A stretch of 12,584 nt of DNA from Polyangia bacterium (GTDB lineage Bacteria; Myxococcota_A; Polyangia; Polyangiales; Polyangiaceae), in the NCBI GenBank assembly GCA_030433055.1, contig JAUILJ010000135.1, positions 1-12,584 of the forward strand, given 5' to 3'. A program made the translations under genes and the position numbers. Shown one piece after another: positions 1 to 6,696 of this stretch; the first letter of the stretch is position 1, and every line of letters begins with the position of its first letter. The notes beneath the pieces were generated by a model. It searched no databases, was not told the origin of the DNA, and worked only from the letters and a program-made list of their open reading frames with translations.

Positions 1-1
1 C

Positions 2-211
2 CCGTTCGTACTGCGCATCGATGGGCGCCCGGCCGGCTTCGCACTGGTGCTCGACCGGAGCCATCTGACAGGCGCGGTCGGCATCCACGACATGGCGGAG
101 TTCTTCGTGCTGCGTCGGTATCGCCGCCAGGGCGTGGGGTACGCTGCGGCCTGCGCGGTGTTCGATACCTGGAAAGGCGTGGTGCAGCGCTTCTCCAGCA
201 AGCCCGAGTAG
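2..211 (+). CDS. GNAT-family N-acetyltransferase, 3' part only, probably C-terminally truncated
   Basis: The gene enters from the left edge of the window, so its start is not seen. The visible 69 residues contain the signature of the GNAT acetyl-CoA binding loop: a beta strand (AEFFVL) followed by RRYRRQGVG and an alanine-rich helix (AAACAVFD). This segment binds the pyrophosphate of acetyl-CoA in the family. Members of this subgroup normally continue after the tryptophan (here DTW) with a strand of the type WEVR and a further 40 or so residues. Here the frame runs instead into GVVQRFSSKPE and stops. The family assignment is fairly certain. That the protein is truncated, and probably inactive, is inferred from memory of the family; the substrate cannot be told. 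Confidence 0.65.
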   Translation, partial: PFVLRIDGRPAGFALVLDRSHLTGAVGIHDMAEFFVLRRYRRQGVGYAAACAVFDTWKGVVQRFSSKPE

Positions 212-409
212 TCGCTCAACGCTTTGGAGCGACAGAGGTCAGAGCAGAAGAAGCGCCGAACGGGAACACCCGCGCTCCTCTGTTGGGACAAGCCGCCGTT
301 CAGCAGTCGCAACTCGTGTCACCGGCGCATGGTGGCGGAGTGGTTTCAGCGGACGCTGGGGCGCGAGGTGCCTGAGCTTGAGACGGGGCAGCTGTCGCTG
401 CTGACGTAG
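212..409 (+). pseudogene. Unrecognised coding remnant downstream of the GNAT gene
   Basis: An open stretch continues in the same reading frame as the GNAT gene after its stop and ends at a TAG at 407-409. The only internal ATG (224) has no convincing ribosome binding site. The last 30 residues (HRRMVAEWFQRTLG and on to a terminal SLLT) have protein-like composition and look like the C-terminus of a larger protein, while the first half is basic and low in structure. I do not recognise the family. It is most simply read as the tail of a gene cut by the rearrangement that truncated the acetyltransferase. It could also be a spurious ORF. Confidence 0.25.
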
Positions 410-419
410 CATCCAGACC

Positions 420-2984
420 CTACCTGTGGGGGATAGGAACTGGTATCTGTACAGAAAGCCGCTGGGCCACCTGTTGGTATATCGGGAGTCGCGTTTCGGG
501 TGCGACCTCAAGGGAAACGGCCAGCGCATACGGGACGGGTTGATGGAGAGTGCCGCCATCCTCCGCACATGTGACAAGAATATCAAGCTCGTCATCGGGC
601 CCCACGCTCATCACTCCAGAAGACTGGTCCAGCACCACATGCTGTACCGTTCCACGCACAGTCGCGTCGGAGTGAACCTGACGGGGTTTGACGAGCAGCG
701 GGGACTTCTTGTCGCTTGGTACTCCAAGGCCGAGTCGCGCGACTCTGTACTTTCGATTGCCCGCGTTTATCGGCGAGAACCATGTCAGTGTCACGATAAG
801 GCGGCGCCAACCAGGATGCAGATGGAGTGTCTTCGGCAGAGGGATTCGATGCCGCACGACCGTGTCTTTGGCGATAGCACCTCCGCCTACTACCGTCGCC
901 CGGGTGGTGGTGCACGACAATCCGCGTTCAGGCCGGACTACGCCGTATCCAAGAATGCCTGACAGGTCGTCCTTTGCACGGCTCGCGTCCACGAGGTCAG
1001 ACAGCGCGGACTTGACGAATGTGAACGCTTCTTCGGGCCACTCAGCCGAGTGAACTACTAGCGCTCGTACCAGTAGTGCATGGGAGACGCCGCGAATGGG
1101 GCCACCTGTCGCACTAGCGGCGAGTTGCTTAACTGAGGCCCCAACCTGCGCGGCAAGCCGTGAGGTGAGTACCGTCGCCGCGCTCGTGCCAACCATCACA
1201 GCACTACGCAAGTTTGGAGTAGCAACAACATGCCCCGAGTTCTGTCGTTCGAGGCAAACCCACCGAGGTAGAGCGTCATACCCCTTTGGCTGGTAGATTT
1301 GGCGCCCGCCCGGGGCGAGGACGTCTGGCTTCACAGCCCGTCTGAAGCCTCGTCCAACTCGCGAGTAGGCGGCTGGGAGGTCACCTCGGGAGGGAATGGC
1401 CCTTGACCGTGGCGAGGGGTTAGTCGAAGGCGCGGCATCAACGTTTAGCGCCCCAACGGTAAGCGCGTTGATGCTCTCCCCTGGGCTTAGCAGTCGTCGG
1501 TGGCGTTGTTCTCCGAACGAGAACCGAAGCCACTCGCAATCGTCTTCACACTCGTTCGGCAGGCTTTGCGGATCGTTGCCCGCGCTTACAACGAAGAGCA
1601 CTTGGTGCTTCCACGCCAGCCAGTCGAGTAGTCGAGCCAGCGGACTTGGCTCGTTGACGAACTGACGCCCTTCGTCGCCAACTGACAGGTTGATGATTCT
1701 TATTCCGGCGGCTACGGGGCCGCCTGGATAGTCGTCCGCTACGAGGCGCCTCACCGCTTCGTGAATAAGATCCAACCACAGGCGGCCGTGAGGGGCTTGT
1801 TCCTTGATGCCATTGGGGCCCGCGGGTTCCGCCTTCAGGATCGGGCGAACGTAGACGGTGCCAGGGAGCTGAGGTTGCTCCTGAAGAGGGCTTCCCTGGA
1901 CCAGAAGTGAGGCCATTGCGGTTCCATGTCTTCGGTCTTTGACCTGGTAGGTTGCAGCCCACCCGTCAGGGTCGTCCACGATCAAGTGACCCCTCAGAAG
2001 CGGGTGATTCTCCACAGGTAGACCATCAAGCAGTGCGACAACTGGTTCGCCAGGTGGCACGTCACGCGAGCCGCTGGCAACGTCGAACTCCTCGGGCTCC
2101 TCTGGGTGGACTTGGGCTTGGGGCGTGGGCCGAATCAGATAAATGTCGTCTACCTGCAACAGGCTGACGTCTCGGCGTGCAAGGAGTTCCGTTAGGAACT
2201 GGTGAGGGAGTTCAACCAGGAGTCCATGATAGTGTATATCCGCGAGGAATTTAGAGTCCAGTACCTGACCACCGCAAGCCTGCACCAGCTGACGGATCTG
2301 GCGCTCTGATTCCCTTCGCTTCAAATCTGCCCGCGGCCAGAGTTCGAGTTCGACTGGGATGAGTCTCCTCGCATCGATGGGCTCGAGGGCGTCTTGAAGT
2401 AGGTCTGCCTCGCGGAGCCGATCCTCCGGTCCCCATCGACGAATGTCTCTTAGGCACCTGAACACTGCGGACCACGCACCCAGTCCCGGCGGCATGCGAT
2501 TCGTCGTCTTGTACGTCTCCCAGTTCCCAAGCAGCTGGGTGATGGCCGTTTGGTTGAACATCACCATGTACACGTACTTGTTGATGCGTGGGATAGCGCC
2601 TACCGGTCGAGCTTTCTTTTTCGCCTTTTTCGCCTTCTTCCTTGGTAGCCTCTTGAAGTCACCATCCGCGTCAACGCGCTCCTCGTAGTCGAGTAGCCAC
2701 TCCAAGTCGGGATTGCTCTTCACGACCTCGTAGAATTCGTCGGGTGCTTCGTTCGTTTCGAAAACGAGCACATGCTCGGGGCCAGCGCCCAACGCTGACT
2801 GAGCTAGCCGGGCGTTCTGAGCGTCCAGGACTCGCCGCAACTCCGCGAATTGTGGCTCAAGCCGTTCAAGCTGACGCTGTTTGGACGGTCCCTGCTGTCC
2901 CCCGCCTCCGCTGGGTTTCGGGAGAGGCGGTTCGACCTTTCCGATCGGTAAGGCGAGAAGCGGGAACGTGTCCCCGTCCGCCAT
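420..2984 (-). CDS. ietS: IetS, subtilisin-like (S8) serine protease of the IetAS system
   Basis: This is a cytosolic subtilisin-fold serine protease of 854 residues with no signal peptide. In pTiC58 the homologous protease was described as the toxic partner of a plasmid-stability pair with its ATPase, and IetAS was later reported as an anti-phage system. Numbered from the ATG at 2984, the catalytic centre is complete: Asp320 in VVALLDGLP, His353 in RRHGTAMAS, oxyanion-hole Asn470 in VVSAGND and Ser601 in VGTSAA. Before it lie a glycine-rich N-terminal linker, a coiled region, a lysine-rich patch near residues 115-127 and a domain up to about residue 300. After it comes a beta-rich C-terminal domain with TLTWFSPIN. 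I chose the ATG at 2984 because it lies 2 bases after the ietA stop, has a GAGG 10 bases upstream and gives the family-like start MADGDTFPLLALP. The alternative ATG at 3020 would add 12 residues and overlap ietA. Confidence 0.88.
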   Translation of the reverse strand: MADGDTFPLLALPIGKVEPPLPKPSGGGGQQGPSKQRQLERLEPQFAELRRVLDAQNARLAQSALGAGPEHVLVFETNEAPDEFYEVVKSNPDLEWLLDYEERVDADGDFKRLPRKKAKKAKKKARPVGAIPRINKYVYMVMFNQTAITQLLGNWETYKTTNRMPPGLGAWSAVFRCLRDIRRWGPEDRLREADLLQDALEPIDARRLIPVELELWPRADLKRRESERQIRQLVQACGGQVLDSKFLADIHYHGLLVELPHQFLTELLARRDVSLLQVDDIYLIRPTPQAQVHPEEPEEFDVASGSRDVPPGEPVVALLDGLPVENHPLLRGHLIVDDPDGWAATYQVKDRRHGTAMASLLVQGSPLQEQPQLPGTVYVRPILKAEPAGPNGIKEQAPHGRLWLDLIHEAVRRLVADDYPGGPVAAGIRIINLSVGDEGRQFVNEPSPLARLLDWLAWKHQVLFVVSAGNDPQSLPNECEDDCEWLRFSFGEQRHRRLLSPGESINALTVGALNVDAAPSTNPSPRSRAIPSRGDLPAAYSRVGRGFRRAVKPDVLAPGGRQIYQPKGYDALPRWVCLERQNSGHVVATPNLRSAVMVGTSAATVLTSRLAAQVGASVKQLAASATGGPIRGVSHALLVRALVVHSAEWPEEAFTFVKSALSDLVDASRAKDDLSGILGYGVVRPERGLSCTTTRATVVGGGAIAKDTVVRHRIPLPKTLHLHPGWRRLIVTLTWFSPINAGNRKYRVARLGLGVPSDKKSPLLVKPRQVHSDATVRGTVQHVVLDQSSGVMSVGPDDELDILVTCAEDGGTLHQPVPYALAVSLEVAPETRLPIYQQVAQRLSVQIPVPIPHR

Positions 2985-2986
2985 GT

Positions 2987-3955
2987 CTATGCATGCCTCG
3001 GGGTTGCACGCGTGCGCCATTGACCGAGTACTGCTCGCGCTATGGCGCTCGCCTTCGCCGCGGGACCTGCAAGGATGACCCGACGTCTAATGTCGTCGCA
3101 GAACTCCTCAAGCTCAGCGAAGCTCAGCGCTCGAAGGCCTTCATTCAGCGTCCTATCGGAGAGGCCTAGCTTGATGCCCATCGAGTCCTCGAACCTGCGA
3201 ATCCAGGCTCGCATGTCAGCTTGACTTGGCCCCGGCATTTCCGCCCGGATCTGAAACAGGCGCCAGACCGCCCGGTCTAGGATTTCTGGATGGTTGCTTG
3301 CAGCAACAACGACAACATAGCTCGGAAGAGAATCGATGCTCATCAGCAGCGAGTTGACGACCCGCTTGATCTCACCAGTCTCGTGCTCATCACCTCTCTC
3401 CTTGCCAACCGCATCGAACTCGTCGAAGAAGAGCACGCACTGCCGAGTCCGTGCGTGGTCGAACACTCGACTGAGCCGGGTCGCGGTTTCGCCAAGAAAA
3501 CTCCCGATGACCGCGTCATATCGGACTCGCAAGACGGGCACCGCCAATTCACCCGCCAGCGCCTCCGCAAGTGACGTCTTGCCATTCCCTGGGGGCCCCA
3601 ACACCAGAACGCGGTGTCGGGGTTCAACCCCATGTGATCGGAGGATCTCGCTTCGATGCTGCTCTTCAACCAGTTGCGAACACGCGACGTGGACCGCCTT
3701 GGGCAGAACCAGGTCCGCGAGGGTGCGCTCGGGACGCAGCTCGTCGACCAGGGCCTCGGGCGTCGGAGAGATCGGACGCATGCTCGGCGCTGTGTCGTGA
3801 GCTACCTCTAGGCACGCTGCCAGCTGGTTCGCGATAACGTGATGCTGACGCCCCCGTTCATCTGCAACCAGTGCTTCGAGGGAACGCCGAAATCCCGGTC
3901 GGTCTCCACTGGAACCGGCTTTGACTAGGCTGAGAAGTAGATCCGAGCGCGGCAT
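2987..3955 (-). CDS. ietA: IetA, AAA+ ATPase of the IetAS system
   Basis: This is a single-domain AAA+ ATPase of 322 residues and the partner of the protease encoded just downstream. In the Ti-plasmid system the ATPase is the antitoxin or controlling component. It is expected to remodel or gate substrates for the protease, but that mechanism is an inference. Visible motifs are Walker A at residues 120-128 (GPPGNGKTS), Walker B at 174-181 (VLFFDEFD), sensor-1 Asn221 in AASNHPEILD, and arginines at 228 and 232 in DRAVWRLF as arginine-finger candidates. The N-terminus (MPRSDLLLSLVKAG) is an alpha-helical region typical of this family. The ATG at 3955 is preferred because GAAGAGA lies just upstream. 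A GTG at 3979 would add eight residues and has no ribosome binding site. The ietS ATG follows the stop after 2 bases, so the genes are translationally coupled. Confidence 0.88.
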   Translation of the reverse strand: MPRSDLLLSLVKAGSSGDRPGFRRSLEALVADERGRQHHVIANQLAACLEVAHDTAPSMRPISPTPEALVDELRPERTLADLVLPKAVHVACSQLVEEQHRSEILRSHGVEPRHRVLVLGPPGNGKTSLAEALAGELAVPVLRVRYDAVIGSFLGETATRLSRVFDHARTRQCVLFFDEFDAVGKERGDEHETGEIKRVVNSLLMSIDSLPSYVVVVAASNHPEILDRAVWRLFQIRAEMPGPSQADMRAWIRRFEDSMGIKLGLSDRTLNEGLRALSFAELEEFCDDIRRRVILAGPAAKASAIARAVLGQWRTRATPRHA

Positions 3956-4046
3956 GGCTATCTCTTCGTTCAGTACCACGTTTTCGGGGGCGCTGGGAGT
4001 GAGGGATTGGAGGCGGCCCCACTCTACGCGGCTGGAGCTCGTGCAC

Positions 4047-4065
4047 GAACGATCTCAGCTCGTTC
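4047..4065. promoter_or_regulatory. Inverted repeat upstream of ietA, possible operator
   Basis: The sequence GAACGA, then 7 bases, then TCGTTC is a perfect 6-bp inverted repeat about 90 bases upstream of the ietA start. Spacing and arm length suit a dimeric repressor site, but such short repeats also occur by chance in GC-rich DNA. No bound protein can be named. Confidence 0.25.
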
Positions 4066-4117
4066 AAGCTCTGGCACCTAGCCGTTCGCAACCTGGCCTG
4101 CGGCGATCAGCGTGATC

Positions 4118-4183
4118 GGAGCGGGCTAGGGAGTCGAACCCTTCCGTCGGCTGGACACCGACGACCTGCCACCAGGAACCCGC
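4118..4183 (-). tRNA. Degenerate tRNA-Gly-like sequence (anticodon UCC)
   Basis: On the minus strand the sequence begins GCGGGTT at 4183 and ends AGCCCGC at 4121, which pair over 7 bp with one G-U. U73 and CC follow, but G stands in place of the final A of CCA. A D-arm CCTG/CAGG with a 4-base loop, an anticodon arm GTCGG/CCGAC with the 7-base loop TGTCCAG, and a T-arm AGGG/CCCT around TTCGACT are all present. The B-box GGTTCGACTCC is canonical. Anticodon UCC, the acceptor pairs and U73 all point to tRNA-Gly. Against a working tRNA are the missing bases 8-9, a short D-loop, G at position 33 instead of U, a 4-bp T-stem and a total length of about 66. It could be a phage-type minimal tRNA, a decayed gene, or an attachment-site remnant of an integrated element. 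Confidence 0.35.
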
Positions 4184-4203
4184 GAAAATTCAGAACAAAT
4201 AGT

Positions 4204-4255
4204 GTTTCCCGACGGAACTAAACGAGGTCCGGTGCGTAGGGCTCTATACACACCC
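4204..4255 (+). promoter_or_regulatory. ECF-sigma-type promoter, copy A (upstream of the 4293 gene)
   Basis: A -35 GGAAC at 4214-4218 and a -10 CGTA at 4235-4238 are separated by exactly 16 bases, the classic layout of extracytoplasmic-function sigma promoters. Transcription would start near the conserved ATACA at 4246-4250, giving a leader of about 45 bases before the ATG at 4293. GTTTCC at 4204-4209 forms an imperfect dyad with the -35 region and could be an operator. A second copy with identical internal spacing lies at 5019-5070, and the two match at 36 of 52 positions. That match is the main support. Confidence 0.6.
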
Positions 4256-4292
4256 GCTCACTCCTCCCAATTCCCGAAAGGAAGCACGCCTC

Positions 4293-4682
4293 ATGACCAC
4301 GACCTGCAAGCGCCTCTCCGTTGACCTCCGAAGCGATCCCTTCGGTAGCCCCGAGCCCTGCCTCGAGGTGCGGCTGCCGAAGGGCACCCCGGCCCGTACG
4401 CTGCGAGCAACGCTCCACCGGATCCTCGCGGAGGTAGAAGCCGCGACACCGGAGAGCGAGAGCTGGACAGTGCACCTCGAGTGGCTGTCCGGTTGGCCCA
4501 GAACGGCCGGTGGCGTCATCCGTATTCAGCTGGACGACGGCAGCCCCGAGGAAGGCGAACGGGCGCACGCGGTGCTCTGGAAGGTCGTCGACCAGCAACC
4601 CAAGCGGCCCGTCCCGCCGAAGCAGTCGTCACGGCCCGCGAACCTCTGGCTCTCGCTCGCCCCCTGGATGAGCCGCGCGTGA
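4293..4682 (+). CDS. Hypothetical protein (129 aa), first gene of the cassette
   Basis: The function is not recognised. The ATG at 4293 is preceded by a strong ribosome binding site (GAAAGGA, 4276-4282) at 10 bases, and it follows the ECF-type promoter copy A. The first 85 residues look like a small alpha/beta domain: a helix with the sequence TPARTLRATLHRILAEVEA, then two strands (WTVHLEWLSGW and GGVIRIQLDDG). The tail is proline-rich and basic. There is no signal peptide or membrane segment, so the product is probably cytosolic. Its stop overlaps the GTG of the next gene by 4 bases, so the two are translationally coupled. The reading frame has the strong third-position G/C bias of the surrounding genes, which supports real coding. 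Confidence 0.7.
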   Translation: MTTTCKRLSVDLRSDPFGSPEPCLEVRLPKGTPARTLRATLHRILAEVEAATPESESWTVHLEWLSGWPRTAGGVIRIQLDDGSPEEGERAHAVLWKVVDQQPKRPVPPKQSSRPANLWLSLAPWMSRA

Positions 4683-5047
4683 AAGGATCCGCTCCCTGCC
4701 TGCAGTTCTACACCGACGACACCGAACCGGCCGAAGAGCGACCCTGCGAGTGCTGCGGGGTCACCACACCAGTGCACCGCTTCAGCTGTTCGCTGGTGCT
4801 ACCCGTGTGGTGGCTCCAGCGACGCACGCTCAAGCGCACCCCGTACCAGGCGGCGCTGTCCGAAGCGATGAGCGCCCTCGGCGGTGAGCGCACGCTAACC
4901 GAAACCCAGTGGGCGCTGCTTCGCTCCTACGGCGCTCGAGGCAGCGCGTCCTCGCCGATCCTCACGACCCCGGAGATTGCCGCGGAGTTCGGGCTACCCC
5001 CAAAAAAAGCACTCGATAGTTTCCGTAAGGAACTAAAGGGCGCCTAG
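4679..5047 (+). CDS. Hypothetical protein (122 aa) with a Cys cluster and a possible HTH C-terminus
   Basis: The function is not recognised. I chose the GTG at 4679 because it overlaps the previous stop (GTGA), and upstream codons of the same frame lie inside the previous gene. Residues 23-37 carry C, C, C, H and C (PCECC then VHRFSC), a possible small metal-binding knuckle. Residues 72-120 (LTETQWALLRSYGARG then TTPEIAAEFGLPPKKALDSF) read like a winged-helix or helix-turn-helix domain, with AAEFGLPPKKALDSF as the recognition region. A DNA-binding role is therefore plausible but unproven. A run of seven A bases lies in codons 109-110. The second ECF-type promoter begins inside the last codons of this gene. 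Confidence 0.68.
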   Translation: MKGSAPCLQFYTDDTEPAEERPCECCGVTTPVHRFSCSLVLPVWWLQRRTLKRTPYQAALSEAMSALGGERTLTETQWALLRSYGARGSASSPILTTPEIAAEFGLPPKKALDSFRKELKGA

Positions 5048-5070
5048 GTCGTAGGACTTAATACAACCCC
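5019..5070 (+). promoter_or_regulatory. ECF-sigma-type promoter, copy B (upstream of the 5132 gene)
   Basis: GGAAC at 5029-5033 and CGTA at 5050-5053 are spaced by 16 bases, with ATACA at 5061-5065, all in the same register as copy A. The 5' part overlaps the end of the 122-residue gene. Transcription would begin near 5062 and leave a leader of about 70 bases before the ATG at 5132. The conserved GTTTCC upstream of the -35 element is also present. Two copies with identical spacing make chance unlikely. The sigma factor is not encoded in this window. Confidence 0.6.
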
Positions 5071-5131
5071 ACACGAAGACGCGCGCCACATCGGCCGCCG
5101 CCGTGTCCGGGGAAGAAAGGACTGTGACCGA

Positions 5132-5626
5132 ATGCCTGCTCATTGTCTCCGTGCGCCCGTGGACTCCGCTCTCCCGACCCCCACTCGTCAGCCCCAGCGC
5201 GGTGACCTCGTCACCTGGCAGGGCCGCGAGTACCGCGTGATCCGCGTGCGCCCAACCGAGCTGTGGCTTGGCGAGTCGAACGCCTTCTACGAATGGGACG
5301 AAGGTGTGAACGCCGAGCGCTGCACGGTGGTGCAGAGCCACGTCCCCGAGGTGCTGGCCCTCCAAGACTTTCTGGTGGAGCTGAACCTCTGGGACCGCTG
5401 GTCCCAAACGACCGTGAGCTGCCGAGTGCTCGGTGCGGAGTACAGCGCGACGCTGCACCACGGGACGGCCCACATCCGAAAGCACGGGCAGTGGGTCGGC
5501 TGGGGCAAGTGGTGCCCGGTAGCGGGCAGTATCGACGCCTACGCCCCGCTCGACGGCCTGTCCTTCGAAGGCACGGAAGCCGTCCTCTCGGTGCTCGAGA
5601 CCGCGCTCTCGGAAGCCGGAGCCTGA
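5132..5626 (+). CDS. Hypothetical protein (164 aa), possibly starting with an SH3-like module
   Basis: The function is not recognised. The ATG at 5132 is preceded by AAAGGA 10 bases upstream, which decides the start, and by promoter copy B. After a proline-rich leader, residues 23-70 (RGDLVTWQGREYRVIRVR, then a short turn and strands to CTVVQSHV) have the pattern of a small beta-barrel such as an SH3 or KOW module. Residues 73-130 are rich in tryptophan and aromatic residues (LNLWDRW, GQWVGWGKW). The C-terminus is an amphipathic helix. No signal peptide is seen. Translation of the opposite frames gives arginine-rich shadows only. Confidence 0.68.
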   Translation: MPAHCLRAPVDSALPTPTRQPQRGDLVTWQGREYRVIRVRPTELWLGESNAFYEWDEGVNAERCTVVQSHVPEVLALQDFLVELNLWDRWSQTTVSCRVLGAEYSATLHHGTAHIRKHGQWVGWGKWCPVAGSIDAYAPLDGLSFEGTEAVLSVLETALSEAGA

Positions 5627-5770
5627 AGTTCACGGCGGGCGGGCCCGGTTCTTCACGGAATCAGCCGGCGCTCGCCCCATCACCACCCACCCACCGACCG
5701 AAGCGAAGACGCGGCCTATGGAGCCGCCGCCGCTCGAGCGCGTGGACCCAACCCCGAAAGGATGATCCGG

Positions 5771-6070
5771 ATGACGAATCAAGAGCGCCTCGTGAAGTTT
5801 GCCCACCGGCTCGATGAGTCGACGCTTGCCCGAGTGGTCGGCGTGCTCCTCGCGATGGAGGTGTACCCGGCGGACTTGTTTTCGACGGGCGACCTGATCG
5901 CCGAGCTCGGATGTGCCCTCAGCGAGCTGCACACCCACGAGTTTCGCGGTGACCCAGACGGCGTGCGCACCGAGGCAATGCTCATCGCCCGCGTGGCGCT
6001 GCAACTGGCGGTGCGCTGCTCCGCTGGCAACTCAACCCCCAATCAGCAACCCCACGGAAAGGAAGCGTAA
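5771..6070 (+). CDS. Hypothetical small helical protein (99 aa)
   Basis: The function is not recognised. Two in-frame ATGs exist. The one at 5771 has GAAAGGA (5756-5762) at 8 bases, while the one at 5762 overlaps that site and cannot use it, so 5771 is preferred. The product is mostly alpha-helical (RLVKFAHRLDESTLARVVGVLLA; ELGCALSELHTHEF; MLIARVALQLAVRC) and resembles a small cytosolic helical-bundle protein. The leader at 5627-5770 is unusually long for this cassette (about 144 bases) and shows no copy of the ECF-type promoter seen upstream of its neighbours. The ribosome binding site of the next gene lies within its final codons. Confidence 0.65.
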   Translation: MTNQERLVKFAHRLDESTLARVVGVLLAMEVYPADLFSTGDLIAELGCALSELHTHEFRGDPDGVRTEAMLIARVALQLAVRCSAGNSTPNQQPHGKEA

Positions 6071-6072
6071 CC

Positions 6073-6696
6073 ATGTCCTGCTTTGTTTGCGACCTCGACC
6101 ACCTATCAGCCCTTGCCTACGCCATTGAGCGCGCCCAGCGGCGTCCTCGGCTCCCGAAGGGCGTGTTCGACCCGGACCACAAGCGCGCCTACGAGATTGG
6201 CCGTGAGCTGCTCTGCGAGAACCTCCTGAGCGTGAACACCCGGTACAACTCAAGCGACCACGAGGAGTTCGTGCTCGATGAGAGCTGGGCGCGGTGCGAG
6301 CTCGACCCGGTCGCGCTCATGAAGTCGGTGCACTGCTACGAGTACCAGGCGTGTGAGGCGTCCGACTGGGACTCAAGCCTCGCCAAGGAGTGGTGCGACG
6401 CCGTGTGTCGCGACGCCATGCGGCGGCTCCCGGGCTACGAAGACGCCAACTGGGGCGCGCCTCCGCGGCCGGTGCAGCCCAAGCAGCCCGGGAACGAGCG
6501 GTTCGCGCTGTTCCTGAAAGCGCATCCCGACCTTGCTGGAGCCCGACGCGGCGTCGTCAACGCGCACTACATGGGCTGGATATCGAGCCACGTGAGCCGG
6601 TTCAAGGCGATCCATGGCAACGGTCCGCTGTACCAGGCGGCCTTTACGGCGTGGCTCCGCGAGGAAGTGCGCGGGGAGACCGGGGAGAAGGGCTGA
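6073..6696 (+). CDS. Conserved hypothetical protein (207 aa) starting MSCFVCDLDH
   Basis: The start is clear: ATG at 6073 with GAAAGGAAG at 6057-6065, and a gap of 2 bases after the previous stop. The N-terminus (MSCFVCDLDHLSALAYAI) and the central pattern with a bound NTRY motif, an HCYEYQACE block, then RRLPGYEDANWG recall a widespread uncharacterised family found on bacterial mobile elements and phages. I know of no established activity for it. The conserved Cys, His, Tyr and Glu residues suggest a compact folded domain of about 135 residues. After it a proline-rich linker and a second helical domain (about 140-200) contain NAHYMGWISSHVSRFK. The downstream gene starts at the TGATG overlap, indicating coupling. 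Confidence 0.72.
   Translation: MSCFVCDLDHLSALAYAIERAQRRPRLPKGVFDPDHKRAYEIGRELLCENLLSVNTRYNSSDHEEFVLDESWARCELDPVALMKSVHCYEYQACEASDWDSSLAKEWCDAVCRDAMRRLPGYEDANWGAPPRPVQPKQPGNERFALFLKAHPDLAGARRGVVNAHYMGWISSHVSRFKAIHGNGPLYQAAFTAWLREEVRGETGEKG

Larger units (their letters stand above)
3956..4292. other. Divergent intergenic region between ietAS and the seven-gene cassette
   Basis: This is a stretch of 337 bases without a convincing protein gene. It separates the minus-strand ietAS operon from the plus-strand cassette and must carry promoters for both. I see three things in it: an inverted repeat at 4047-4065 upstream of ietA, a tRNA-like sequence on the minus strand at 4118-4183, and an ECF-type promoter at 4214-4238 facing the cassette. 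No good sigma-70 promoter for ietA could be picked by eye. Confidence 0.6.

Noticed and set aside
388..401. Short hairpin GCAGC-TGTC-GCTGC downstream of ietS considered as a terminator.
   Set aside because: The stem is only 5 bp and no T-tract follows on the minus strand.
426..962. Plus-strand ORF of 178 codons opposite the end of ietS.
   Set aside because: It is antisense to the conserved C-terminal domain of the protease and shows no motif of its own.
3336..3800. Plus-strand ORF of 154 codons opposite ietA.
   Set aside because: It is antisense to the Walker motifs of a clear AAA+ ATPase, and its Ser/Arg-rich composition is typical of a shadow frame.
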